Source of the DNA: Antilocapra americana
Taxonomy: Eukaryota > Chordata > Mammalia > Artiodactyla > Antilocapridae
Assembly (NCBI GenBank): GCA_007570785.1
Contig: ML662449.1
Span: 14,220,491 to 14,284,490, forward strand
Direction of reading: 5' to 3'
Length of the DNA stretch: 64,000 bases
The position numbers and the translations under genes were made by a program. Within the stretch, counting starts at the first letter, position 1. Each line of letters opens with the position of its first letter. Below the pieces are notes generated by a model. The model was not told where the DNA came from, made no database searches, and worked only from the letters and a program-made list of their open reading frames with translations. Shown in pieces: positions 45,502 through 55,529 of the stretch.

Positions 45502-45670
45502 AGGATTCCCTGGAGGTCCAGTGGTTAGGACTCCATGCTTTCACTTCAGAGGGTCCCAGCTCAATCCCAAGTTGGGGAATTAAGCGTTGGTGGTATAGTG
45601 GTGAGCATAGCTGCCTTCCAAGTTGGGGAATTAAGATTTCCCAAGCTGTGCAGCGGAGGGAGAAAAAAAA
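45502..45670 (+). mobile_element. CHR-type SINE, short form, interrupted
   Basis: Sense short CHR SINE ('ggattccctggaggtccagt', box B 'agctcaatcccaa', end 'cagcggagggagaaaaaaaa'). An extra 51 bp (45584-45634) holds a tRNA-Gly 5' half plus a repeat of SINE sequence. The SINE itself is flanked by gacttctgacattc (45488-45501) and gactcttgacattc (45671-45684). Confidence 0.88.
45584..45619 (+). pseudogene. tRNA-Gly(TCC) 5'-half retro-insert
   Basis: 36 nt match the 5' half of eukaryotic tRNA-Gly(UCC) as I know it, from gcgttggtggtatagtgg to gctgccttcc, stopping exactly at the anticodon TCC. A perfect 16-bp direct repeat, aagttggggaattaag, lies on both sides (45569-45584 and 45620-45635, sharing the first g of the tRNA). 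There is no poly-A. This is the structure of a tailless retropseudogene made from a tRNA fragment. Box B is absent, so it is not a gene. Confidence 0.9.
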
Positions 45671-45767
45671 GACTCTTGACATTCTGAGAAAACTGCTAGC
45701 CACTCCAGGTAGTTTACTCAAGGAAGAAAGAAGACTGAATAAATTATAAGATGCTGATGCTATACTG

Positions 45768-45975
45768 TACTGTGCTCAGTCGTGTCTGACTCTTTGTGAC
45801 CCCATGGACTGTAGCTTGCCAGGCTCCTCTGTACATGAAATTTTCCAGGCACGAATAATGAAATGGGTTGCCATTTCCTTCTCCAGGGGATATTCCTGAC
45901 CCAGAGATCAAACCAGTGTCTCTTGCATCTCCTGAATTGGCAGGCACTTTACCACTGTGCCACCTGGGAAGCCCA
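45768..45975 (-). mobile_element. Bov-tA SINE
   Basis: Reverse element from 'ctgtgctcagtcgtgtctga' to 'gccacctgggaagccca', with a duplicated 'tctcttgcatctcctg' region in the head. Confidence 0.93.
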
Positions 45976-46139
45976 TAAGACACTGACCCAGTTCTAAAAT
46001 GCAATTCTCACATTATTGTCTCCTTGCTATGGACTTGGCATCATTACCCTTGTCCTTTGGTAACACATACAAAAGCAGAATGAGATCATTCATAGGAAGA
46101 TAATGAAGGCCCAGGCAATATAAAATTACAGAGAACAAG

Positions 46140-46345
46140 ACCAGAAATCTCAAGATCAAGGATCTAGTTCCAATTCTATCACTTAGCATTCATGTGAACT
46201 TAGGTAATTCACTCAAACTTCCAGAGTTTGACGTTCTTCATTGACTGTATCCCACTGTGTAGGGGTTTCAGGAAATTTAAATGAGGTAATATGATAAAAG
46301 GACTTATTTAAAACACTGGACAAATATCAATTATTATTGTGTAAT
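46140..46345 (+). repeat. MIR remnant
   Basis: Sense MIR: 'agttccaattctatcactta', 'ttaggtaattcactcaaact' and the end 'gacaaatatcaattattatt'. Confidence 0.7.
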
Positions 46346-49300
46346 CAAAATGTTTACAGGAAGGCAGATGAAAAAAGGAACAGTAACTATATTTCCAACC
46401 AAATGAATCCCTACTCCTGTATATTAGCTGTTCTGAAATCTTTGCTTCCACTGTTGTCTCAAAGCGCTCACCTTTTGGAGGAAATAGATCCTAAAAAGCA
46501 ATGTCAAGTCTCAAGACGGACTTCTTAGTGATTATTCCTTACTCTACGCTAAGATCAGAACATTACTTTCTGAAGGGTATTTCATTTCTTGGTAATTTAC
46601 CCCATGATTAAGTATCCTTACTTTATGAATTATTTTCACTAACTATTATCAATTAGGAGGTAAGAAATAAATATGAAGTCACCTTAGCTGTTAAGACAAA
46701 GACTATCAAAGACTTTTCTCTTTTCTTCCTAGAAGACTATACTTGGGTATCTCCATAACCACTATCTTAAATTCAACTGCCTATGGGGCAGAAGGCCAAG
46801 TAGAGAGCCAAAGGAGCCTAGGGCAATATGGGGAGATAATGAGGAGTGGTAGGATCAAAGTGGTAAATACAAGTATTATTTAAAAGGATAATAATTTCTC
46901 AGCCTTAACCTATTATTTGTAGAGAAGTGGGCCCACTGTTGACCATTTTTTGTTATTTCAAAAAATTGAAGAAATTACATTTTTGTGTGATGTTCCTGAG
47001 ATTTTTACTTGCAAACTGCTCACTCACCTGGGATAACTATAAATTCATAGTGTGTATGTCTTCTGCCAGTAAAAGGATGAGTCATTTATTTTAAAAGTAT
47101 TTATTGATGCTGATTTATAATTTACATTATTTTGATTTGAGGAAGTAAATATTAAGTCAGGCCTTGCCAGTTAGAGATAGGAGAGAGGACATTTCAAGCC
47201 AGGCAAACATTATATGCAGAAACACTGAGGGAGAAATATGCCTGGCATGTTGTGGGGAGGAAAGAGAATGGACAGACTTGCTCAGCTAAAAAAGAGAATT
47301 CCTTTACAGAATGAAAAAGATGCAGATGGGAGAAGACTGTGAAAATCTTGAATTCTGAAGTAAAAAGTTAAGATTTTAAGAAATAACCTTTAAAAACTAA
47401 AAGGCCATGACAAGGAGGGGAAATCATTGTACTTCATATCTTGCTAGGAGTTATATGTTTCTATTCTTACTAACTTTTACAAAATAGAGGATAAGGCTGA
47501 ATGCTGACCCATACATCTTGGAAGTCCTGAAAAATTCCGAAATGAATGCCAATTTAACCAACCACACTACAAATCAATTTTGTTGGCACTGAATTGTTGG
47601 TCAAAGCTTTCAAAGCAAAAATTAAATAATCTCTGAAGGGTTATTTCTTTCTGATCAATAAAAACATTTAGAATTTAAAACAGAAAGTAAGGGTTACTGG
47701 ACAGTTTGGCAACATTGTCAGGTTAATGACTTGCCTGTCATCTGGCAAGAAGCTGGATAGAGAGGCCTGGATTCACAGTTTCCCACCAGGAGCCCTATCC
47801 CCAAACACACCACTATTCATTTGCATTCAACATGTAGAGAGACGTCTCTGGCAGCTTATGTTTCAGTCTCAGACCTATTTCTTTTTGCTTCTGCAACAAA
47901 TGATTATGGGCCTCCCAGTCCAACTGATATTCTCAGTAAAGTTCCTGGAGACAAATGGCCAAAAGAATAGAACTATGGATCTATTTACCACGATCTGATA
48001 TACTAAAATACCAAACTATATAGGCTTTGTTCTTTTGGACAAAACATCCTAGAAAACAGTTGAAAAAGATCATATACATATAACTAAGGAAATTAAACTT
48101 TATCACAAAGGTAACATGGGAACCATTAATGATTTTTGGTCAAATAAATATCATTATTAGAAAATTTTAAGGAACACTAACCTGGTGGTACTATTCAAGG
48201 TGACCTGAAGTGAGAAGAAAGACCAAAAACAGGTAAACTAATGTATGCAAATACGCAGAGTTGGGAATGAGCATGGTAGGTCTGTAGGACAGTGAGGAAA
48301 CCAGACTGGGCCTCTCAACACTTACAAGACCATCAGGAACAGTTATTATTCTCTCTCACATACACACATACTCACACACAGACCCATGAACACATCACCA
48401 CCCCTCCCAAACACACACATCTTAGTTCTATTCTCTTCTTTCCAGAAAACAATCCTACAGTATACATATGACCAATAATTAACAAGTTCTATATGACCTC
48501 TCAGCTACAATGCTCATCACCATCTGGCAGCTTCTCTACACCAATAAGTTGAAAATTCTGAAAAGAGTCTATCTCAACCCAAAACCATGGCTCAGAAACA
48601 GCCTGTTAAACCAAACCATGTCACAAATACTTGTTTAGGGTTCCCTCTGATCTAATTAACTATGAGTCAGTGGGTAGGGATGAAAAGCTAGCATGGTTTA
48701 CTACTCACACAGCAATGACTATAGGAAAAGTAGTTTCTCTTAGGTTAGTTGGCAGGGTAGCATAGACAATGATAGATGTATTTTGCTATAGCTTAGGAAG
48801 AGCAGAAAATAAGCTACCCTAGGGAGAGCACAGACAACTTTTAAAGCCAAGTGGATGTGATGGCCATTTAAGATTAGCAAACGTGTAAGATTAACCGGTA
48901 CCCAATGGAAACAAATTGTTCATATGACTAAATATGATGCCTGTGTGTGAGTGCACCATGATTCAAGCATACTACCATACATGTAAAAAAACACTTTCAC
49001 AAAGTAAAAAATGATTGTTCATTTTCTAAAGTTTTTTAAAATTAGCATTTAAATATAATCCCCTAATGCTGAAAAATTATTAAAAATTTAAAAATTTGAT
49101 GTTTATGATTTCCTAAGAACTTATATGATTTATCACGAAAAACATTTATTTCTAAAATTATATCTAAGTTTAATAAATTCTATATATTACTATGTAATTT
49201 GGAACCCAAAATACAAACCTAAACAAAATTAGCATGGGCAAGGAATGTGACAGATGAGCAAAGATTTACATATTAATTTAAACTCAGAGCAAGTAATTTA

Positions 49301-49401
49301 GCCCAGTCAAATAGAAATAGATTTTCTGTATTTCTTAGCATTTCGTACAGTTCTTAATCTGCTGTAGTGTATATATTTGCTTTCTTTATATGACTTTATG
49401 C
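46346..49401. other. Intronic block without recent insertions
   Basis: 3 kb lacking recognised SINE or BovB. Parts near 47150-47300 and 48100-48300 resemble the unassigned ancient repeat. 48340-48420 is CA-rich. The plus frame 47726-47998 has no recognisable domain or flanking splice signals that I trust. Confidence 0.45.
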
Positions 49402-49551
49402 AACAGAGGATGAGATGGTTGGATGGCATCACCTACTCAATGGACATGAGTTTGAGCAAACTCCAGGAGACAGTGAAAGACAGGGAAGCCTGGCATGCTG
49501 CAGTCCATAGGAGGGCAAAGAGTCAGACATGACTGAGTGACTGAACAACAC
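49402..49551 (+). mobile_element. BovB 3' end
   Basis: Sense fragment of about 150 bp: 'acagaggatgagatggttgg' to 'catgactgagtgactgaac'. It covers the very end of the ORF and the tail. Confidence 0.92.
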
Positions 49552-49589
49552 AACATGAGTGCTTCTTGAAACTAGAAAACAGATTATGT

Positions 49590-49660
49590 TTGGTTTGTTT
49601 ACAGTTGTATCCCTAGCACCTAGAACTGTGCCTGGCACATAGCAGGCACTTCTAAACTAT
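49590..49660 (+). repeat. L2 3' end
   Basis: 'atccctagcacctagaactg', then 'tgcctggcacatagcaggca', the standard L2 terminus. Confidence 0.75.
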
Positions 49661-49849
49661 GAAGAGCAGCTGGTGAGAAGAACAGAGGAATGGAACAAAT
49701 GAGGGTGAATTTTTAATTCTGTCAGCCTGTATTAATGTCCTACAATGACTTCATAGAAATGAATACAGGTGGAACACATGCTTTAAAATTTTGAATGTTT
49801 AGAATAGTTTACAATGGACAAAAGAAGAATCCATTTCTAGCTGTTAGGC

Positions 49850-49905
49850 TGGCTCCACAACATCTTGTGGAAAAACCTGTATGAACTTTTTGACCAATCC
49901 AATAT
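49850..49905. mobile_element. Half of a mariner palindrome
   Basis: The right arm 'cctgtatgaactttttgacc', then 'aatccaatata', with a loop-side remnant 'catcttgtgg'. The matching left arm is absent or too diverged, so no full hairpin forms. Confidence 0.65.
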
Positions 49906-50245
49906 ATTGGTGATTTCAAGAAACATGTCCAAAGATAGAAATTTTTTTTCTGGATTTTTAACATCTGTGAAACAAAATTATTCTTTCTAGTCATTTTTTA
50001 GGAGTAGTAGGAAGATGAATAAATTTGTGAAATTGATCTGCTCAACAAATAACAGCATTTCAGTTAAAGTTGAAAGCTAAGACTACTACATGAAAAGTTA
50101 TTAGAGTGTACTGTGTTCTATGTACAGTCTTCACCGATAGCAAGCTCATGATGCATGAAAGTGCTGTATATATACAATAAACTACAATTCAAAATAAAAT
50201 GTCAAGGACATAATAGAAAAAGGTTTAGCCCAGGTATTACAAATG

Positions 50246-50327
50246 TATTGGGCTGGCCAAAAAGTTTTTTTGGGTTTCCCATAACATCTTACAGAAAAAT
50301 CCTAAAAACCTTTTGGCCAACTCAATA
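50246..50327. mobile_element. Palindromic mariner-derived element (hairpin)
   Basis: A 78-bp near-palindrome bounded by TA (50246-50247 and 50326-50327). The left arm is 'ttgggctggccaaaaagttt', the right arm 'aaaaaccttttggccaactc', the loop about 50281-50291. Same mariner family as 15626-15705. On the COMMD1 strand it would form a hairpin in the intron. Confidence 0.85.
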
Positions 50328-50449
50328 TATACAGGAGGATATTACATCTGACTGAAAGAATTAAGGAGATTCATGAAGGAAATGACTTATGTATTTAGAT
50401 TTCTATAGGAAGAAACAGTTATATTTTGAAGAAGCGTGTATGTATGCAT

Positions 50450-50667
50450 GCGTGCTCAGTCGCTTCAGCCGTGTCTGACTCTGGGCAACCTCATAGACTG
50501 TAGCCTGCCAGGCTCCTCTGTCCATGGGATTCTTCATGCAAGAATACTGAAGTGGGTTGCCATGCCCTCCTTCAGGGGGTCTTCCCGACCCAGGGATCAA
50601 ACCCGCGTCTCCTGGATCTCCTACACTAAAGGTGAATTCTTTACCACTGAGACACTGGGTAAGCCTG
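50450..50667 (-). mobile_element. Bov-tA SINE
   Basis: Complete reverse element. A perfect 10-bp duplication, ttttgaagaa, lies at 50424-50433 and 50668-50677, the left copy separated by the 'gcgtgtatgtatgcatg' tail. Confidence 0.95.
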
Positions 50668-50739
50668 TTTTGAAGAAAAGGGAAGAGTAAAAGTACAAAA
50701 ATAGTGGGGAGTTTTTGCATAAAGTTTTAAAGTCTAGTG

Positions 50740-51110
50740 TAATAGAAGAAGAGTCAGGATGAGATACAGCCATGAGGAGATTTCATAGTAAGGCATATGG
50801 ATTCAATGCCTAGCTCCATCAGGAATGAAAGCCATTCAAGAGGAGTTAAATGGTCAACTGTATATTTTAGGAAGCAGTGTGAAAGACTGAGATGCAAGAG
50901 ATTAGAAATGAGTAAAAAGCCTGAGCTAAGGCGATGCCCATGGGAATAAATGGATAGATGGATACCCCAAAAAATGCAGACATAAAGGACTAGGTAACCG
51001 AATGGATTGGAGGCAAGGGAGAGAAAAGAAATGACAATCACTAATATTTCCAGTGTGATTTGTGTGATGGTGATGCCATTAATTGAAACGGGGAGTGAGA
51101 AACATGTCTA
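50740..51110 (+). repeat. Ancient repeat, unassigned
   Basis: Resembles the 3' part of the unassigned ancient repeat ('catgaggagatttcatagta', 'gatgatgccattaattgaaa'-like). Low sequence conservation. Confidence 0.35.
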
Positions 51111-51457
51111 AAATAAGAATAACACACATTCGTGTATAGAAATCTATCTATTCAATAGTAATAATCCACAATCCAAATGGATTTTAGTTACTAGATACAC
51201 TATACAGCCTGGAGAACATTTAAGAACAAAATGTTACACTAAGGACATTTAAGTGATAAATATGAAATGACAGTATGTCCATTGTTCTTTGTAATGTCTT
51301 AAATGTTTTTGATACAAGGGACCATCTTTAACTATTTATTAACCAACCAATAGGAATATTTAAGTTGAGTATTAAATGCACTAACCAGAAGAGACTAAAA
51401 TTTTCATTTCAGGTTTTTATTTTTTGACTAGAAAAAATTTCAAACTACATTACAATA

Positions 51458-53100
51458 AAGGACAGAAATGATATGAACCTAACAGAAGCAGAAGATATTA
51501 AGAAGAAGTGGCAAGAGTACACAGAACTGTACAAAAGAGACCTTCACGACCCAGATAATCACAATGGCGTGGTCACTCACACTCACGTAGAGCCAGACAT
51601 CCTGGAATGTGAAGTCAAGCGGGCCTTAGGAAGCATCACTACGAACGAAGCTAGTGGAGGTGATGGAATTCCAGCTGAGCTATTTCAAATCCTAAAAGAT
51701 GATGCTGTGAAAGTGCTGCACTCACTATGCCAGCAAATTTGGAAAGCTCAGCAGTTGCCACAGGACTAGAAAAGGTCAGTTTTCATTCCAATCCCAAAGA
51801 AAGGCAATGTCAAAGAATGCTCAAACTACTGCACGACTGCACTCATCTCACACGCTAGAAGAGTAATGCTCCAAAATTCTCCAAGCCAGGCTTCAGCAAT
51901 ACGTGAGCTGTGAGCTTCCAGATGTTCAAGCTGGTTTTAGAAAAGGCAGAGGAACCAGAGATCAAATTGCCAACATCCGATGGATCATCAAAAAAGCAAG
52001 AGAGTTCCAGAAAAACATCTATATATGCTTTACTGACTGTGCCAAAGCCTTTGACTGTGTGGATCACAATAAGCTGTGGAAAATTCTGAAAGAGATGGGA
52101 ATACCAGACCACCTGACCTGCCTCTTGAGAAACCTGTATGCAGGTCAGAAAGCAACAGTTAGAACTGGACATGGAACAACAGACTGGTTCCAAACAAGAC
52201 AAGGAGTACGTCAAGCTTGTAAATTGTCACCCTGCTTATTTGACTTATATGCAGAGTACATCATGAGAAACGCTGAGCTGGAGGAAGCACAAGCTGGAAT
52301 CAAGATTGCCGGGAGAAATGTCAGTAACCTCAGATATGCAGATGACACCACCCTTATGGCAGAAAGTGAAGAAGAACTAAAGAGCCTCTTGATGAAAATG
52401 AAAGAGGAGAGTGAAAAAGTTGGCTTAAAGCTCAACATTCAGAAAACTAAGATCATGGCATCTGGTCCTATCACTTCATGGCAAATTGATGGGGAAACAG
52501 TGAAAACAGTGGCTGACTTTATTTTTTGGGGCTCCAAAATCACTGCAGATGGTAAGTGCAGCCATAAAATTAAAAGACGCTTACTCCTTGGAAGGAAAGT
52601 TATGACCAACCTAGACAGCATATTAAAAAGCAGAGACATTCTTTTGCCAACAAAGGTCCCTCTAGTCAAGGCTATGATTTTTCCAACAGTCATGCCTGGA
52701 TGTAAAGCTGAGCGCCGAAGAATTGATGCTTTTCAACTATGGTGTTGGAGAAGACTCTTGAGAGTCCCTTGGACTGCAAGGAGATCCAATCAGTCTATCC
52801 TAAAGGAGATCAGTCCTAGGTGTTCACTGGAAGGACTGATGTTGAAGCTGAAACTCCAATACTTTGGCCACCTCAAGCAAAGAGCTGACTCATTTGAAAA
52901 GACCTTGATGCTGGGATAGATTGAAGGCAGGAGGAGAAGGGGATGACAGAGGATGAGATGGTTGGATGGCATCACCGACTCAATGGCCATGGGTTTGGGT
53001 GGGCTCTGGAAGTTGGTGATGGACAGGAAGGCCTGGCGTGCTGAGGTTCGTGGGGTCGCAAAGAGTTGGACATGACTGAGCAACTGAACTGGAACTGGAA
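51458..53100 (+). mobile_element. BovB LINE, 1.6 kb, best-preserved copy
   Basis: Sense BovB beginning in the linker after the endonuclease and complete to its 3' tail ('gagcaactgaactggaactg'). Flanked by cattacaata (51448-51457) and cattataata (53101-53110), a one-mismatch target duplication. Antisense to COMMD1. Confidence 0.95.
51473..52919 (+). pseudogene. BovB reverse transcriptase ORF, truncated
   Basis: 51473-51769 encodes the linker (MNLTEAEDIKKKWQEY to CQQIWKAQQL). After a stop and frame change, 51903-52919 is one open frame of 338 codons. It holds RT motifs in order: AGFRKGRGTRDQ, then DCAKAFDCVDHNKLWKIL, then the QGCxLSP motif altered to QACKLSP, then the catalytic YADDTTLM near residue 145, then a C-terminal domain. 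The endonuclease is missing, so the copy cannot retrotranspose alone. The open length reflects low divergence, not a gene under selection. Confidence 0.9.
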
Positions 53101-53110
53101 CATTATAATA

Positions 53111-54079
53111 ACCTTTACAGTTCTGAAAAGAACAATTGTGGGCGTAGAGTGCTCTTGAAAGATTAAAAAAGTTTTTAAAATTCATCCCTACCTTTGCCTT
53201 TAGCTGCACGTGGAGCAGCTCTCTAACCTTTTAAAGACCATACACTATCAATACATCTGTAAGTCAGGGTAACAGTATTTGCCTACCTACTTCAGAGAAC
53301 ATTTCAGAATTATGAGACAATGTTCCCGTAGCTCTCTGAATTGCTCAGATTAAAGGCCTTCATTATCACTGATCAGTGGGGTTATTCTGGTATCATTTTT
53401 CTTACCTCAGGTTTACCTAAAGTTTGTGCTTATTTAGGAGAGAAGAGATGCTCAATTAAATTTCAAAAGTCAGAATTTCAGTAGCCAACCTAACTGAATA
53501 CTTTGAGTGCAATGTGTCCACTAATGAGGAATGACTTCATGAAAACTAAGAACTTCTTTATCTCCAGTACCTAGAACTATTATTCTGTCACTCCCTCCTT
53601 TCTGGCCATACTTTCTCAAGATACTAGTTTTTTCCACAACATTCTATACCCTAAATAGCATCTCTCCTTCCTCTCTCTGTAAAATTTGTTTAAAAATTTA
53701 CCTATGAACTTGATAAAAATGTCTAATCTAAATGTAATCAAATCTTGAGATCTTAATTATCATTTTACAAGAAACAGAGGAGTAGTGACAAAGGCTATAC
53801 ACATTCAAAACTGGGGGGGGGAAGTCTTTGTTCTATTCTTCAGCAAAACAGAGAAATAAAGAAATTGAGAATCACAAATTATACATAAAAACAACAGGCT
53901 TTGGGAATTTGGTCATTTTTATAGGGAGAGGATTCCTAAATCCAATTCTTAACCTTCTACTGAGTGATAAGTTGTATTAAATAAATGGATACAAGGTTTA
54001 TTTTGAGGTCTAATGATAAGTGTCTGTAATACACAACAGATTTAAAATTCCTATAATACAAAGAACTTCTAAGTTGATA
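53111..54079. other. Intronic stretch without clear feature
   Basis: No gene or repeat recognised. An eight-G run lies at 53813-53821. Confidence 0.4.
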
Positions 54080-54900
54080 AATCATAAGCCATCCAATTAA
54101 AAAAAAAACAGGCATAGGATATATACAAGCAGCTAATAAGAGATACCAGACATCTCTATGACATATGACCTATGGCAACAGCCTCAACCTTGCTAGGGGT
54201 CATGAAAATACAGAGCAACAATGGGATATCACTTTTTTAAAATCCAATACAAGAAAAATTAAGAATGATAACATTCAGGGATGGTAAAGATGAAGGCAAA
54301 AAAAGAAATATTGTGTGTGCTGCAGAACTGTGAATTATCATAACCTTTAAAAAAGTGGGGGGAAAAAAGTGATCTAGCAATAACTATTAAAAGTTAAGGT
54401 ACAGACGCCTCTGATAACAAACACTCTACTTTTAACATTCTCTTACAGAAACAAAAACACCAGTATGTAAGGACATATAATCATACATAAAGCTACTGTT
54501 CTGCTAGATTGTATGTAGTGACAGAAACAGCAATTAAAAACAAAGTGGAAATATCTTGAATATCACTAATATTTGACTAGATTGTGGAGTAAGTATTATG
54601 CTTATTTTTTAATAGTAAGCTATTAAAAAAAGAGTGATTTAGGACTTCCCTGGTGGCCAAGTGGTTAAGAAGCTGCACTTACACTGCAGAAGGCATGGGT
54701 TCAATCTCTGGTAGGGCAACTAAAGATTCTACATGCCACATGGCAGCAGACAAAAAAAAAAAAAAGAGTGATTTATGGTTGTATCTACTGACCTTGAAAA
54801 CTTTATTTAGCAATAAAGCAAGTTAGCAGAATAATTTGTATCATACAACATAATCCAATTTTGGCAAAAGCATCCAACTACTCCTCAAAACCTTGTAAGT
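54080..54900 (+). mobile_element. Old L1M-type 3' end
   Basis: Diverged sense L1: 'gcaacaatgggatatcactt', 'aaaagttaaggtacagacg' and 'gcaagttagcagaataattt'. Interrupted by a CHR SINE at 54642. Confidence 0.6.
54642..54758 (+). mobile_element. CHR-type SINE, short form
   Basis: Sense short CHR element, 'ggacttccctggtggccaag' to poly-A. A perfect 17-bp duplication, aaaaaaagagtgattta, lies at 54625-54641 and 54759-54775, though its A-run merges with the SINE tail. Confidence 0.95.
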
Positions 54901-55102
54901 ATGATTATATTTAACAAGGAAGACAAAGTGAAAGAATACTACTATTGGCAGAATTGAGGGATATGTAAGTTTTACATATTTCTGTATTTTTTATAAATTT
55001 TGTGAATTTTTTGGTAATTTTTGAAATGGTGCTTGATAAATAAAATTTACTGGAAAAGGAATCTATTTATTCCATTTAGTGACTGTTTAAAGAAAGGTGA
55101 GG

Positions 55103-55285
55103 GTCTTCCCCAGGGGTCCAATGACTAAGACTAACTCTCCAAATGCAAGGGGCCCAGGTTTAATGCTTGGTCAGAGAACTAGACCCCATATGCTACAACT
55201 AAAGATTTTGCATGCAGCAACTGAAGATTCTGCATGCTGCAATGAAGATGGAAGACCTGGCACAGTCAAACAAACAAATAAACAG
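55103..55285 (+). mobile_element. CHR-type SINE
   Basis: Sense, diverged: 'gtcttccccaggggtccaat', box B 'aggtttaatgcttgg', an internal duplication of 'aagattttgcatgcagcaac' / 'aagattctgcatgctgcaa', and an end 'cagtcaaacaaacaaataaa'. Confidence 0.8.
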
Positions 55286-55529
55286 AGTTGGGACTATAAA
55301 GCAATCCTCTGCTGGACGTCAATAGCATACAACCTCCACTAATGCTGCTGTCAAATCTGTATCTGCAACTTTTCCCCAACCACAACCCAGTTTCATTTTG
55401 TTCAACTACAAAATGGGAGTTACAATGCTCACCTCTCCTGACCATAACCAGAATGAACTGAGATGGCATAAGCAGAGGGCTGTGGGCTTTTTTTCCTTTT
55501 AAACTCAGAGATTCCTTAAACATCAAGTT

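Noticed and set aside
47726..47998. 90-codon plus-strand frame in a repeat-poor block
   Set aside because: No family signature, no convincing splice sites, antisense to COMMD1; likely chance.
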